DNA of 64,000 bases from Fibrobacter sp. GTDB lineage: Bacteria; Fibrobacterota; Chitinivibrionia; Chitinivibrionales; Chitinispirillaceae. This document shows positions 49,789-60,233 of the stretch, piece by piece. Positions within the stretch are counted from its first letter, which is position 1. Each line of letters starts with the position of its first letter. The position numbers and the translations under genes were made by a program. The notes under the pieces were generated by a model that did no database searches, was not told the DNA's origin, and was given only the letters and a program-made list of their open reading frames with translations. The stretch spans positions 1 to 64,000 of the forward strand of contig JAAZBG010000153.1 in assembly GCA_012513915.1 (NCBI GenBank), given 5' to 3'.

Positions 49789-50691
49789 TCAACCCCTGGT
49801 TCCATCATTCTCGTGAAGAAAAGACATGAACGTTTCTGACTTGTCAAATTCAATGAGGAATTCATCCTGAAGCCGCACTATATCAGGTTCATCAATTGGA
49901 ATATTTTCTTTACTAAAGATATCCCATAACTGTTGATCCAATACCGGCGGTGCAATTCGTCCGCTGTGACCAAGTCCTGACAGATGACAAATATAGTCCG
50001 CAAGGGTGATCGTTGCGACAAACACCGGATCAATCCGGGATTCCCAGGGGGCATGATGATATCCAAGCGTATCGGCAATTAATTTAGGTAGATTCCACTT
50101 GTCTGCAAGCCATGATCCTATTTGCGAGTGACGTGTTCCGATCACACTGTCCTCTGCATCCTCAAGCAGCTCACCTGCTGATGATCGTTTCATTATCTCA
50201 ATAAATTCCTTATTGAAATACTGATTAAGGATTACTTTACCAATATCATGAAGCAACCCGGCAACAAACGCCTCCCCTGCATATCGTGACCGATAGGTAC
50301 GTGCAATCATCCGTGATGCAATGCCACAGGCTATTGAATGCTCCCAGAAGCGTGAGATGTCAAACGATGATGTTACATCCTGATTCTTGAATGCATCAAA
50401 GACACTTAGCGATAAGCCCATATCCTTCACCGTATTAAAACCAAGCACAACAATCGCCATATTGACCGTTGAGATCTCTCTCGGAAAACCGTAATATGCA
50501 GAATTTGCCAGCTTTAATAACCGTGCAGTCAATGTCTGATCAGTCGATATAAGACGTGAAAGTGACGCTGCGGATGTTCTTGGATTGTCAACAAGCTCAA
50601 TCATTTTTGAAACCACCGTCGGCAGTGTCGGAAGCCCGATAATGCTCTCAGTAATTCGCTTAATGCGCAGTGTATCCGGATTCATTACCAT
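49789..50691 (-). CDS. HDOD-domain protein
   Basis: GLPTLPTVVSKMIELVDNPRTSAASLSRLISTDQTLTARLLKLANSAYYG; LLHDIGKVILNQY. Confidence 0.92.
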   Translation of the reverse strand: MVMNPDTLRIKRITESIIGLPTLPTVVSKMIELVDNPRTSAASLSRLISTDQTLTARLLKLANSAYYGFPREISTVNMAIVVLGFNTVKDMGLSLSVFDAFKNQDVTSSFDISRFWEHSIACGIASRMIARTYRSRYAGEAFVAGLLHDIGKVILNQYFNKEFIEIMKRSSAGELLEDAEDSVIGTRHSQIGSWLADKWNLPKLIADTLGYHHAPWESRIDPVFVATITLADYICHLSGLGHSGRIAPPVLDQQLWDIFSKENIPIDEPDIVRLQDEFLIEFDKSETFMSFLHENDGTRG

Positions 50692-50739
50692 TATGTTAAA
50701 CCTGTATAGTATCTATTATCTTATCGTATCAAAAACAGT

Positions 50740-51051
50740 TTATGCTTCGACATCAACAATCAGCCCGCCACTTCCCCCCGAATTGTTGTGTTTTCGCTTA
50801 TCCTGATCCTCCCGGCGTTCTCTTTTCTGCTTTTTTTTACGCTCTTCCTCAATCTTTTTCTGATTCGGATCAATTAGCTGGCCCTTGCCCTGCTCAACCT
50901 CAACCGGCATATTCAAACGCTGTGCGATCTCGTTATTGGCGATTTTTGCATTCTGATCCTGATTGACAATAGGATTTTTGTGAATATCATTCTGATGTCT
51001 GTCGAATTGCGGCAGATTATTTACAGAGATGTTTACATTAACACTGCTCAT
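50740..51051 (-). CDS. Small charged protein in flagellar block
   Basis: 103 aa, Lys/Glu/Arg-rich; between fliA and the HDOD gene on the same strand. Confidence 0.55.
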   Translation of the reverse strand: MSSVNVNISVNNLPQFDRHQNDIHKNPIVNQDQNAKIANNEIAQRLNMPVEVEQGKGQLIDPNQKKIEEERKKKQKRERREDQDKRKHNNSGGSGGLIVDVEA

Positions 51052-51068
51052 CAGTTCACCCCTGAAAA

Positions 51069-51833
51069 TCAGGCATTAATTCTTTGCAACAGCTTCGCGC
51101 GTAATTTCAGGATTGCTTTGGAATGTATCTGACTCACCCGCGATTCTGTTATATCAAGCACAACACCGATTTCCTTTAATGTCAATTCTTCGTAATGATA
51201 GAGCGCAACCACCAGTTTTTCCTTCTCAGGAAGATTCATGATAGCGTCTTTCAGAATTTCCTTTACTTCTGCAAAGCCGAGTTCCTTCAAAGGATTATCA
51301 CTTCCAGGATCTTCAATTGTGTCAATGATCCGCAATTCCTTCGAATCGCTACCCCTGTCCGGCATCGCTTCCTCAAGTGAGATGATTGTTGTCGGTGTAA
51401 CCTCTGCAAGCATCTCTTCATACTCCTGAATGGTGATATTCATCGACTCACACACTTCATCATCGTATGGTGCACGTCCCAGCTCATTTTCAAGTTTCGC
51501 AAATACCTTCTGAAGTTCCCTGGACTTCTGCCTGACAGAACGCGGCACCCAGTCAAGCGCCCTCAGTTCATCAAGTATAGCACCGCGGATTTTATGACCT
51601 GCATAGGTTTCAAATTTAAAACCCCGTTCAGGTTCAAACGTTTCAACCGCTTTAATTAACCCAAGAACACCGGCGCTGGTTAAATCATTTCTGTCTACCG
51701 ATTTTGGCAGATTGATCGCGAGACGGTTGGTAATATACTTTACAAGATGCGCATACTCAACAAGTAGTTTGTCTTTTGCGATCTTTGAATCCGTCTCTTT
51801 GTACTCACGCCACAGATTATCTAATCCAGACAT
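51069..51833 (-). CDS. fliA: Flagellar sigma factor sigma-28 (FliA/WhiG)
   Basis: LVKYITNRLAINLPKSVDRNDLTSAGVLGLIKAVETFEPERGFKFETYAGHKIRGAILDELRALDWVPRSVRQK. Confidence 0.95.
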   Translation of the reverse strand: MSGLDNLWREYKETDSKIAKDKLLVEYAHLVKYITNRLAINLPKSVDRNDLTSAGVLGLIKAVETFEPERGFKFETYAGHKIRGAILDELRALDWVPRSVRQKSRELQKVFAKLENELGRAPYDDEVCESMNITIQEYEEMLAEVTPTTIISLEEAMPDRGSDSKELRIIDTIEDPGSDNPLKELGFAEVKEILKDAIMNLPEKEKLVVALYHYEELTLKEIGVVLDITESRVSQIHSKAILKLRAKLLQRINA

Positions 51834-51922
51834 TACCGGTCACTCCCGAAGTTAAAAAAGAAATGTGCCGAATTCATACATTGTATTCTTTGTTGTAACA
51901 TTTTTAGCAAACGACAAAGCGC

Positions 51923-52285
51923 TCATTCATCGTTACCTTTACGTTTGAGAACCCTTTGATAGGTCACCTTTTCTTCCACAAACGGTACCGCTTTACCGCC
52001 AGGAATATGCTTTTCCTTTTCGGTATATATCCGCTGCACTAAACCGCCTTCCAGGAGATTACTGGTATCTTTTTCATCAATATCTGTCAGTACCGCTTTA
52101 AAAATGATATCACCAAGAATAAATCCCGTGAACCAGAACAGCGCACCTCCCAACAGCGCTTTCAGCAGTGCTGGCACAAGATGCTCCGGCCGCATAGGAT
52201 CAAGTCCGAGCATGCTCAGGAGCAATATTATAAAAAACACTGAAATCCCAAGCAGCATCGCACCTTTTTTAATCCAGTAGTTCAT
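51923..52285 (-). CDS. Small membrane protein in flagellar block
   Basis: 120 aa, two hydrophobic segments; between fliA and flhG. Confidence 0.6.
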   Translation of the reverse strand: MNYWIKKGAMLLGISVFFIILLLSMLGLDPMRPEHLVPALLKALLGGALFWFTGFILGDIIFKAVLTDIDEKDTSNLLEGGLVQRIYTEKEKHIPGGKAVPFVEEKVTYQRVLKRKGNDE

Positions 52286-52289
52286 ATGC

Positions 52290-53177
52290 CTACTCTATTA
52301 GTCCCTTCGGCTCTTTATTCCAGAAACGTGCGAAAAACCCCCGTTTTTCAATCACCTGAACGCCGCTGATCTTTCGGGCTATATCAAGCACCTTTTTATT
52401 AAACGACTCGTGCCCTTTATCCAGTACCATGAGTTTTTGTTTTTTAACACATTGCGAAACATCACGATCCAGCGGCAATGTCCCGAAAAGCTCAAGCGGT
52501 CTTTTTAAGAATTTTACCACCAAAGCATTGAGTCTGTCAAATGTTTCATTTCCCTCACGTTCCGATGCACACATGTTAACCACCACAGCAATTTTGGGAC
52601 ACCCTTTATCATACAGCACTTTCACCATCGCGTACGCATCTGCAAGCGAGGTCGGTTCCGGTGTCATTACAATCAGTGACAAATCGGTTCTGGAAGCAAA
52701 TTGTATTACATTGTTTCCAATCCCCGCACCTGTATCAATAATAATAAAATCATAGTTTGATTCGAGTTTCATAAACTCATTCTGAAGCATCCCAAGCCGG
52801 CCCAAATCGATATTTGCAAGTTTCTCAAATCCGGATGCTCCGGGGATAATATCAATGCCTCCCGGTCCACGATAGAGTATTTTATCAAGCGAACATTGTC
52901 CATCAATGTAGTGGGATATATTTTTATCGGGAACCATTCCAAGCATTATATGCACATTCGCAAGTCCCAGATCGGCATCAAGCAGCAATACTTTTTTCCT
53001 GAATGCCGCCACAAATACCGCAGTGAAAAGTGCAACATTCGTTTTGCCTACCCCACCTTTACCACTGGTTACTGCAATACTTTTGCAACTTCCTGATAGT
53101 TTATCAGGTTGATGATACACAGATTCCACACCCCGTTCCATAGCCAACTCACGCAGTTTCTGAGCCTGATCTCTCAC
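52290..53177 (-). CDS. flhG: MinD-like ATPase FlhG/FleN
   Basis: SIAVTSGKGGVGKTNVALFTAVF; LLDADLGLANVHIMLG; adjacent to flhF. Confidence 0.92.
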   Translation of the reverse strand: MRDQAQKLRELAMERGVESVYHQPDKLSGSCKSIAVTSGKGGVGKTNVALFTAVFVAAFRKKVLLLDADLGLANVHIMLGMVPDKNISHYIDGQCSLDKILYRGPGGIDIIPGASGFEKLANIDLGRLGMLQNEFMKLESNYDFIIIDTGAGIGNNVIQFASRTDLSLIVMTPEPTSLADAYAMVKVLYDKGCPKIAVVVNMCASEREGNETFDRLNALVVKFLKRPLELFGTLPLDRDVSQCVKKQKLMVLDKGHESFNKKVLDIARKISGVQVIEKRGFFARFWNKEPKGLIE

Positions 53178-54439
53178 ACTCGTACCCCTTCCCAGAGATG
53201 CTGTACAAACCGTGTAGTCTGAGCAAGCTCAATGTCATCAGGGACACTCTGACCAAAAGTAAAATATGAAACCGGAATCCTGCACTCATTAACTATGTTC
53301 AGAATATTACCGGTTCTGACAGTTTCGTCAAGTTTTGTAAAAAGCAGCCTGTTAACATTTACACACTTATAGCGGTTGATGATATCAAGAAGATCACTAT
53401 CCTTGGTTGTAGCACTCATTACAAGATGGGTCTCATCGGGATGAAGTGCATTGACAAAAGCAACGAGTTCGTCCATATGCTCCTTATTTCGCTGACTTCT
53501 TCCCGCTGTGTCAACAAATACGATATCATCCTGGGCACATGCTGTAAGCGCACTTTGAATTTCGTCCGGAGAAAACACTACCTGTAAATTGATTTTAACA
53601 ATTTCTGCAAACATTTTTATCTGTTCAATTGCTGCAATCCGATAGGTATCCGCAGTGATTATGGAAACACGTTTCTGCTTGTTGACACAACAGTGCGCTG
53701 CCAGTTTCGCAAGCGTCGTTGTTTTTCCGGCTCCTGTAGGTCCGACAAATGCGACAATTAGTGGTGCCTTTTTTTTAAGTTTAAGCGGCCCGGCAACAGG
53801 AAAAAAGTCTGACAACGCATGAACAAACTTTTTCTCAGCCTGCGTATCAGCCAGTAAAATGTCAGTACCGCTGATCTCTTTTATAAGTTTATATGCTACC
53901 TTCTGCTTTACTTCTGACTCAAGCAGTTTCCGGTACAGGATCGACCATTCACCGGTAAAACCATTAACATTTGCAACAGGTGCAGCTGCAGTTGCTTTCT
54001 CCTTTTTAAGAATTTCAGCAACGATATCTTTGAGTTCGCGCACATTCTGCTTTAATTCGTCAATCTGCTGATCCTTTGCTGCTGCATCCTGTACGGGTAC
54101 CGTGTTAAAACGAGGCTGCCTGATCGGTTGCATCTCCTGCGGCTTCCACGGCCGGACGGACGGAGCATTTGCTTTTGTTGTATCAACAATTGCAGATGTT
54201 CTGTGTCTGTTATACAGACCAGGATTACTGAGTGTAATCGGCTGAAATGATTGTTTTGGCGTTTTCACGGCATCCTCATCAACCGCAGCAGTCACTTCAA
54301 TCTCTTCCTGCCCTGCAATGCCGAACACTTTTTTAGGTAATTTGCGTGTTTTGAGGATAATAGCATCCTCACCAAGTTCATCCTTGATCTGCAGCAGCGC
54401 TTCACGCATACTGTTTGCTATATACTTTTTAATTCTCAT
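53174..54439 (-). CDS. flhF: Flagellar SRP-like GTPase FlhF
   Basis: MRIKKYIANSMREALLQIKDELGEDAIILKTRK; VAFVGPTGAGKTTTLAKLAAH; VDTAGRSQRN. Confidence 0.95.
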   Translation of the reverse strand: MRIKKYIANSMREALLQIKDELGEDAIILKTRKLPKKVFGIAGQEEIEVTAAVDEDAVKTPKQSFQPITLSNPGLYNRHRTSAIVDTTKANAPSVRPWKPQEMQPIRQPRFNTVPVQDAAAKDQQIDELKQNVRELKDIVAEILKKEKATAAAPVANVNGFTGEWSILYRKLLESEVKQKVAYKLIKEISGTDILLADTQAEKKFVHALSDFFPVAGPLKLKKKAPLIVAFVGPTGAGKTTTLAKLAAHCCVNKQKRVSIITADTYRIAAIEQIKMFAEIVKINLQVVFSPDEIQSALTACAQDDIVFVDTAGRSQRNKEHMDELVAFVNALHPDETHLVMSATTKDSDLLDIINRYKCVNVNRLLFTKLDETVRTGNILNIVNECRIPVSYFTFGQSVPDDIELAQTTRFVQHLWEGVRV

Positions 54440-54492
54440 CGCTTAATCCGCCTATCGTATACTGTTGCTGTTATCATCATTCAAAAACAGCA

Positions 54493-56592
54493 TTACGTTA
54501 ATGATATCATTCCAAGAGACCGTATTTCAATTCCACTGGTTATTTCATTATATGATAAAACAACAAGATCACGATAATTACTTTCTGTCAATTTTTTGAA
54601 CTGTGACCGGATTGTTGGCGAACACAACACTACCGGCAGTTCTCCTGCCTGTTTCACACTCTCGACAACTTCCCCTGTTGCATCAAGTATCTTCGCAACA
54701 TCCGCAGGTGAAATTGCAAGTCTGAATCCGCCCTCACTCTCCTGTACCGACCCCTCAAGCTTCGCCTCAAGGTTCGGATCGATGGTTATAACCGGTATAA
54801 TGTTTTCATCTGTCTTGTATGCATCGCAGATTTGTGATGCCAGTGCATTTCTTACATATTCGGTCAATATTTCAGGATTTTTATTACGCGGAGCAATATT
54901 TGCCAGTGTTTCAAGAATCAGCAACAGATCACGGATCGATACCTTTTCCCTGAGCAGATTCTGAAGAATTTTATGTACATCACCAATAGACATCATACCC
55001 GGTATCAACTCATCAACCACAACGCTGCCGCTTGACTCCTTGATATTATCAAGTAAGCCCTTTACATCCTGACGCGTAAGGATTTCATGTGCATGGTGTT
55101 TAATAATCTCGGTCAAGTGAGTCGCGAGCACTGCCGGCTGTTCAACAACGGTATACCCCGCAACCTCAGCATCATCCTTCTGACTTTCAGTGATCCATAA
55201 TGCAGGAAGATTGAACGCAGGTTCAACGGTCGGTATACCCCTGATCTTTTTTGTTACCGTCCCCGGATCCATCGCAAGATACGCTCCGCTCATAAGTTCA
55301 CCTTTTCCAACCTCAATCGTGCGTATTTTAATACGATATTCATTGGGTTTAAGCTGAATATTATCACGGATACGTATTGGCGGAATGATAATACCGAGAT
55401 CCGTTGCAAGCTGACGGCGTATCATAGTAATTCTATCAAGAAGATCACCGCCCTGTTTTACATCCACAAGCGGGATCAGCCCGTACCCTATCTCAAGCTC
55501 CATCGGATCAACATGAAGATAATCCTCAACGCGTTCCTCCTTTGGTTTACCTGCCGCTGCAGCAGCAGGAAGCTCTTTCGCCTTTGCTTCCTCAATAATA
55601 CGTCTGTTGCCTAAATACGCAGCCGCAAGACATGATACACCAAGAAAAATAAACGGTATCTTTGGAAAACCCGGCATCAATGCAAAAAACAGCATCATAC
55701 CTCCAGCCACCCCAAGTACCTTCGGACGGGAAAACAACTGTGTCGTGATTTCGCTGCCAAGATCACTCTGTGACGCAGCACGACTGACAAGAATACCTGC
55801 TCCTACCGAGATCATCAAAGCCGGTACCTGGGTTACCAGTCCATCACCAATGGTCAGAATGGTATACGTCTGCAGCGCTTCACCCCAGTCCATACCCATC
55901 TGGGCTATACCGATGATAAATCCGCCAATAACGTTAATAATTGTTATCAGTATCCCGGCGATGGCGTCACCGCGTACAAATTTTGACGCTCCATCCATGG
56001 CGCCGTAAAAGTCAGCCTCGCGTGAAATCTGGGAACGACGTGAACGCGCCTGTTCCTCATTGATCAATCCGGCATTGAGGTCGGCATCAATCGCCATCTG
56101 TTTTCCCGGCATTGCATCAAGGGTAAATCTTGCTGCGACTTCTGCGATGCGGCCGGCACCTTTAGTGATCACAATAAACTGAATCAATACAATTATTAAA
56201 AAGATAATGCCGCCGACAACCATATTACCGCGCGTCACGAATGTGCCGAAAACCTCGACAACATGCCCGGCATCAGCCTGACTGAGAATCAACCGTGTCG
56301 TTGCCACATTGAGTGCAAGCCGAAAGAGAGTCACCGTGAGTAGTAACGATGGAAACACTGAAAATTCAAGCGCTTCATTTGTATACATGGAAACCAGCAG
56401 TATGATCAGAGCAAGGCAGAGATTCAGTGACAGCATTACATCAATAAGGAATGTCGGCATCGGAATGATCATCACCAGCAATATACCGATGACACCAAGC
56501 ACAACTATCAGATCCCGCTGACGGGCCAGGTGTTTGACAAATGAAGAGTTAAGCGCTGACGATAGTCCGCCCGATATATTTGAAGAATTCAT
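54493..56592 (-). CDS. flhA: Flagellar export protein FlhA
   Basis: MIIPMPTFLIDVMLSLNLCLALIILLVSMYT; ARFTLDAMPGKQMAIDADLNAGLI; C-terminal FlhA domain. Confidence 0.97.
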   Translation of the reverse strand: MNSSNISGGLSSALNSSFVKHLARQRDLIVVLGVIGILLVMIIPMPTFLIDVMLSLNLCLALIILLVSMYTNEALEFSVFPSLLLTVTLFRLALNVATTRLILSQADAGHVVEVFGTFVTRGNMVVGGIIFLIIVLIQFIVITKGAGRIAEVAARFTLDAMPGKQMAIDADLNAGLINEEQARSRRSQISREADFYGAMDGASKFVRGDAIAGILITIINVIGGFIIGIAQMGMDWGEALQTYTILTIGDGLVTQVPALMISVGAGILVSRAASQSDLGSEITTQLFSRPKVLGVAGGMMLFFALMPGFPKIPFIFLGVSCLAAAYLGNRRIIEEAKAKELPAAAAAGKPKEERVEDYLHVDPMELEIGYGLIPLVDVKQGGDLLDRITMIRRQLATDLGIIIPPIRIRDNIQLKPNEYRIKIRTIEVGKGELMSGAYLAMDPGTVTKKIRGIPTVEPAFNLPALWITESQKDDAEVAGYTVVEQPAVLATHLTEIIKHHAHEILTRQDVKGLLDNIKESSGSVVVDELIPGMMSIGDVHKILQNLLREKVSIRDLLLILETLANIAPRNKNPEILTEYVRNALASQICDAYKTDENIIPVITIDPNLEAKLEGSVQESEGGFRLAISPADVAKILDATGEVVESVKQAGELPVVLCSPTIRSQFKKLTESNYRDLVVLSYNEITSGIEIRSLGMISLT

Positions 56593-56838
56593 ACTGTAAA
56601 CTGCTTACCCCGCAAAATTACATAACTTTAGCAATTTAAAATGATTATATCATTACGGTGTGATCCGGTGTGTAGTTTTTTCACATGTTCAATCAAATAT
56701 TTATGTATTCCACAGAATCATACAGAAACCTTTTACCGGCCAGTAGCAACACCATTTTATATTGTCTCTACAGATAATGTTGTTCAATTGAATTCTACAA
56801 GGTATTTTAGATTAAAATGTAACCATGGGAGATAACCT

Positions 56839-57021
56839 ATGAATGTAAAAACGACCGCAAAACACGTTATTGATGGGATGCCAAAGAATGTCACAATGGA
56901 TGATGTAATTCATGCATTGTATGTTGCATCAAAATTTGACCGCGGGGAACAGGAAATCAAGGCTGGAAAAGGAATTAGTGATGAAGATGCACGAATCAGG
57001 TTAAAAAAATGGCAGAAATAA
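56839..57021 (+). CDS. Putative antitoxin of ParE-type TA
   Basis: 60 aa; 13-bp overlap with downstream ParE-like gene; FDRGEQEIKAGKGISDEDARIRLKKWQ. Confidence 0.7.
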   Translation: MNVKTTAKHVIDGMPKNVTMDDVIHALYVASKFDRGEQEIKAGKGISDEDARIRLKKWQK

Positions 57022-57305
57022 TCTGGTCACCGGCATCATTGGATGATATCGATAGTATTGCAGAATATATTGCAAAGGACTCTGTATACCATGCGTCTCT
57101 CTTTATTGATCGGCTCTTTGATGCAACCGGCCAATTAAAAGAAAATCCTCAATCTGGCAGAATTATTCCTGAAATTGGTAAAGATAATTGCCGTGAAATT
57201 ATTTATGGTTCATACAGGATTATGTACAAAATCGAAAAGAACAAGATCTGGATCACCGGTGTAATTCATGGCGCCCGAAATTGGCGTCCACCTCGAATCC
57301 GGTAG
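57009..57305 (+). CDS. RelE/ParE-type toxin
   Basis: IIWSPASLDDIDSIAEYIAKDSVYHASLFIDRLFDATGQLKENPQSGRIIPE...REIIYGSYRIMYKIE. Confidence 0.9.
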   Translation: MAEIIWSPASLDDIDSIAEYIAKDSVYHASLFIDRLFDATGQLKENPQSGRIIPEIGKDNCREIIYGSYRIMYKIEKNKIWITGVIHGARNWRPPRIR

Positions 57306-57405
57306 AAACATAATTGAAACAACTGTTATTCTGAGCGTATTATCATCGCCGGTGCGTCTTATGAAGTTTGATAAATCTATTATTGTATATGGAAGGAATA
57401 GAATC

Positions 57406-58098
57406 ATGAAAAAGTTACTCTCAATTGCCTGCGTAACTGCGGCAATGCTAATGCCATCAATCGCAAATAGTCAGGATGTCCGTCTTACACCCTCGAAACC
57501 ATCACATTACTTTTACACGCCGACAGCGTACGTTACTAAACCGTTCACCCTTGTGGCATCACTGCACGAAGTCTCCTACAGTTTTCCAGGACGGTTTCAG
57601 GTGCACGCATCGTTAATCGATAATATCGGCCGTATCAATTTTGGCGGGAAATATGGTATCCTTGAAAATATGAGCGTTGGTGCAGGTCTTGCCTACTCTC
57701 TGGGTCATATGGGGAAAGGTGATCATGGTATCCCGAATTATGCGGATCCCCGCTTTGGAACCTACCTAGCTGTTGGTCTTGTCAGAACACCAACCGTTGA
57801 ATGCGCAATTACACCACACATGCAGGTGGGCGACAGAGTCTCTTCCGGTGTTGATTTCGGTATTATGGGAACACTATCAGACTGGGTTTCAATCATTGGT
57901 GAAGTTGGTTCATCATTTGATTTTCACGATGATTTCTTCTATCTTAATTTTGATAGTGGTGTACGTATTCATCCACCAAAAATCCCCTATCTTCAATTTG
58001 ATGGAGGAATTGATATTGAGGAGTGGCCGGTTGGCGAACGTAGTCCTACCGTAGCACCATTCATTGATGTTATATTCTGTATAAGGACAAATAATTAA
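57406..58098 (+). CDS. Putative outer-membrane beta-barrel protein
   Basis: Signal peptide MKKLLSIACVTAAMLMPSIANSQ; alternating beta-strand pattern. Internal ATG at 57406 preferred. Confidence 0.65.
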   Translation: MKKLLSIACVTAAMLMPSIANSQDVRLTPSKPSHYFYTPTAYVTKPFTLVASLHEVSYSFPGRFQVHASLIDNIGRINFGGKYGILENMSVGAGLAYSLGHMGKGDHGIPNYADPRFGTYLAVGLVRTPTVECAITPHMQVGDRVSSGVDFGIMGTLSDWVSIIGEVGSSFDFHDDFFYLNFDSGVRIHPPKIPYLQFDGGIDIEEWPVGERSPTVAPFIDVIFCIRTNN

Positions 58099-58142
58099 TA
58101 CATACCTGCCTGACGGGGGCAACGATTCGATTGGCTGGGACT

Positions 58143-58180
58143 GGTAGGGACAAGGCATAAAGGTATACCTTGCCCCTACC
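58143..58180. repeat. REP-like hairpin
   Basis: ggtagggacaagg ... ccttgcccctacc, 12/13 complementary. Confidence 0.6.
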
Positions 58181-58223
58181 GACCACAATGACAATGAATC
58201 TGTAGATAGGGTTAAAAACATCT

Positions 58224-60233
58224 ATGAAATTTAAACTCGCATCTACCTACAAACCAGCCGGAGATCAACCTCAGGCAATAAAAGATCTTGTCACCGGTGT
58301 TCGCAGCGATCAGAAACAGCAGGTACTCCTTGGCGTTACCGGCTCAGGGAAAACCTTTACCATCGCCAACGTCATCGAACAACTACAGCTTCCCACACTG
58401 ATTATTTCTCATAATAAAACACTCGCTGCTCAGCTTTTTCAGGAGTTCAGAGAGTTCTTTCCTGAAAATGCGGTGGAGTACTTCGTCTCTTTTTACGATT
58501 ATTATCAACCCGAAGCCTACATTCCATCTACCGATACCTTCATCGAAAAAACATCAATGATCAACGATGAGATTGACCGGCTCCGCCTTAAAGCAACAAG
58601 TTCACTTCTATCAAGAAACGATGTAATCATCGTCGCCAGTGTTTCATGCATCTATGGTATCGGTTCCCCCGACGCCTATCTCGCATCAAGTGTGCGTGTC
58701 AAGGTTGGTGATCATCTCGAACGACGCAGTTTCCTTAAAAGCCTGACCGAAATGCAGTATACCCGAAACGATATATCACTACAGCGTGCTACCTTCAGGG
58801 TGAAGGGTGATGTCTATGAACTGCAGCCAGCCTATGATGAGAATGCATTACGATTCGAGACTTTTGGTGATACCATTGAGGCGATCCATATAGTCAATCC
58901 GGTCACGGGAAAAATTATGGGTTCACTTGACGAAGTAACCATTTTTCCTGCCAAGCACTACATGACCCTTGACCTCAGCATGGACAACGCTATTGCGCAG
59001 ATACAATCAGAACTGGAGTCACAGCTTGAACGGTTTAAAAGTGAAAACAAACTAGTTGAAGCGCAGAGGCTTGAGCAGCGTACCAATTACGATATCGAAA
59101 TGCTCCGTGAGGTCGGGTATGTTAACGGCATCGAAAACTACTCACGAATTCTTGACGGTCGCGAGGCAGGTACCCGCCCCTATACCCTGATCGATTTCTT
59201 CAGGAAACCCTACCTGCTGGTCATTGATGAATCACATGTGTCACTGCCGCAGATTCAGGGAATGTATAATGGTGACCGGGCACGAAAACAAACACTTGTC
59301 GATCACGGCTTCAGACTCCCCTGCGCGCTTGACAACAGACCTCTGCGTTTCGCAGAGTTCGAAACACTTGCCGATAATGTGATCTACGTTTCAGCGACTC
59401 CCGGAGACTATGAACTTAATCAGAGCGGTGGTGTATTTGTAGAGCAGGTGATCCGCCCGACACACCTTGTCGATCCGCCGATTGAAATCCGCCCGGCAAC
59501 AAATCAGGTTGATGATCTTATCGAGCAGCTCAGGGGAATTGCCGAAAAAGGCGAACGGGCACTTGTAACAACACTTACTAAAAAGATGTCTGAAGACCTG
59601 ACCGCGTACCTCGAAAAAATAAATTTCCGGGTGAAGTATCTTCATTCAGAAATCGATACCCTTGAACGGACCGATATCCTGCGTGATCTTCGAAAAGGCG
59701 AGTTCGACATTCTCATCGGTATCAACCTTCTCAGAGAAGGTCTTGATCTTCCGGAAGTCGCCCTTGTTGCCATCCTCGATGCAGACAAAGAGGGATTTCT
59801 ACGATCTGCCAGATCGATTATTCAGATCTCGGGACGTGCGGCACGTAATATCAACGGACGAATTATTCTCTACGCCGATACAATGACCGACTCGATCAAT
59901 AAAGCGGTATCCGAAAGTGAGCGGAGACGTCATAAACAACTTGAATACAACATTAAACATAATATTATACCGAAAAGTGTTGTTCGAAAAATTGATGATG
60001 GTATAATATATGGTGCCAGTGTGGAATCAGATCAATACCTTGCAGCAGCTGAACCTGCAGCGGCGTATGGATCACCGGCCGGTAAAGGCAGAGCAAAGAA
60101 AAAATCATCAAAGAAGACGACAATCCAGGATCTCGAAAAAGAGATGGCTGATGCAGCAAAGAAACTCGATTTTGAACGTGCTGCAATTCTTCGGGACAAA
60201 ATTGCTGAATTACGGAGTACCAATGGATCTTGA
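58224..60233 (+). CDS. uvrB: Excinuclease ABC subunit B
   Basis: YKPAGDQPQAIKDL; LLGVTGSGKTFTIANVI; YFVSFYDYYQPEAYIP; C-terminal UVR domain. Confidence 0.98.
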   Translation: MKFKLASTYKPAGDQPQAIKDLVTGVRSDQKQQVLLGVTGSGKTFTIANVIEQLQLPTLIISHNKTLAAQLFQEFREFFPENAVEYFVSFYDYYQPEAYIPSTDTFIEKTSMINDEIDRLRLKATSSLLSRNDVIIVASVSCIYGIGSPDAYLASSVRVKVGDHLERRSFLKSLTEMQYTRNDISLQRATFRVKGDVYELQPAYDENALRFETFGDTIEAIHIVNPVTGKIMGSLDEVTIFPAKHYMTLDLSMDNAIAQIQSELESQLERFKSENKLVEAQRLEQRTNYDIEMLREVGYVNGIENYSRILDGREAGTRPYTLIDFFRKPYLLVIDESHVSLPQIQGMYNGDRARKQTLVDHGFRLPCALDNRPLRFAEFETLADNVIYVSATPGDYELNQSGGVFVEQVIRPTHLVDPPIEIRPATNQVDDLIEQLRGIAEKGERALVTTLTKKMSEDLTAYLEKINFRVKYLHSEIDTLERTDILRDLRKGEFDILIGINLLREGLDLPEVALVAILDADKEGFLRSARSIIQISGRAARNINGRIILYADTMTDSINKAVSESERRRHKQLEYNIKHNIIPKSVVRKIDDGIIYGASVESDQYLAAAEPAAAYGSPAGKGRAKKKSSKKTTIQDLEKEMADAAKKLDFERAAILRDKIAELRSTNGS

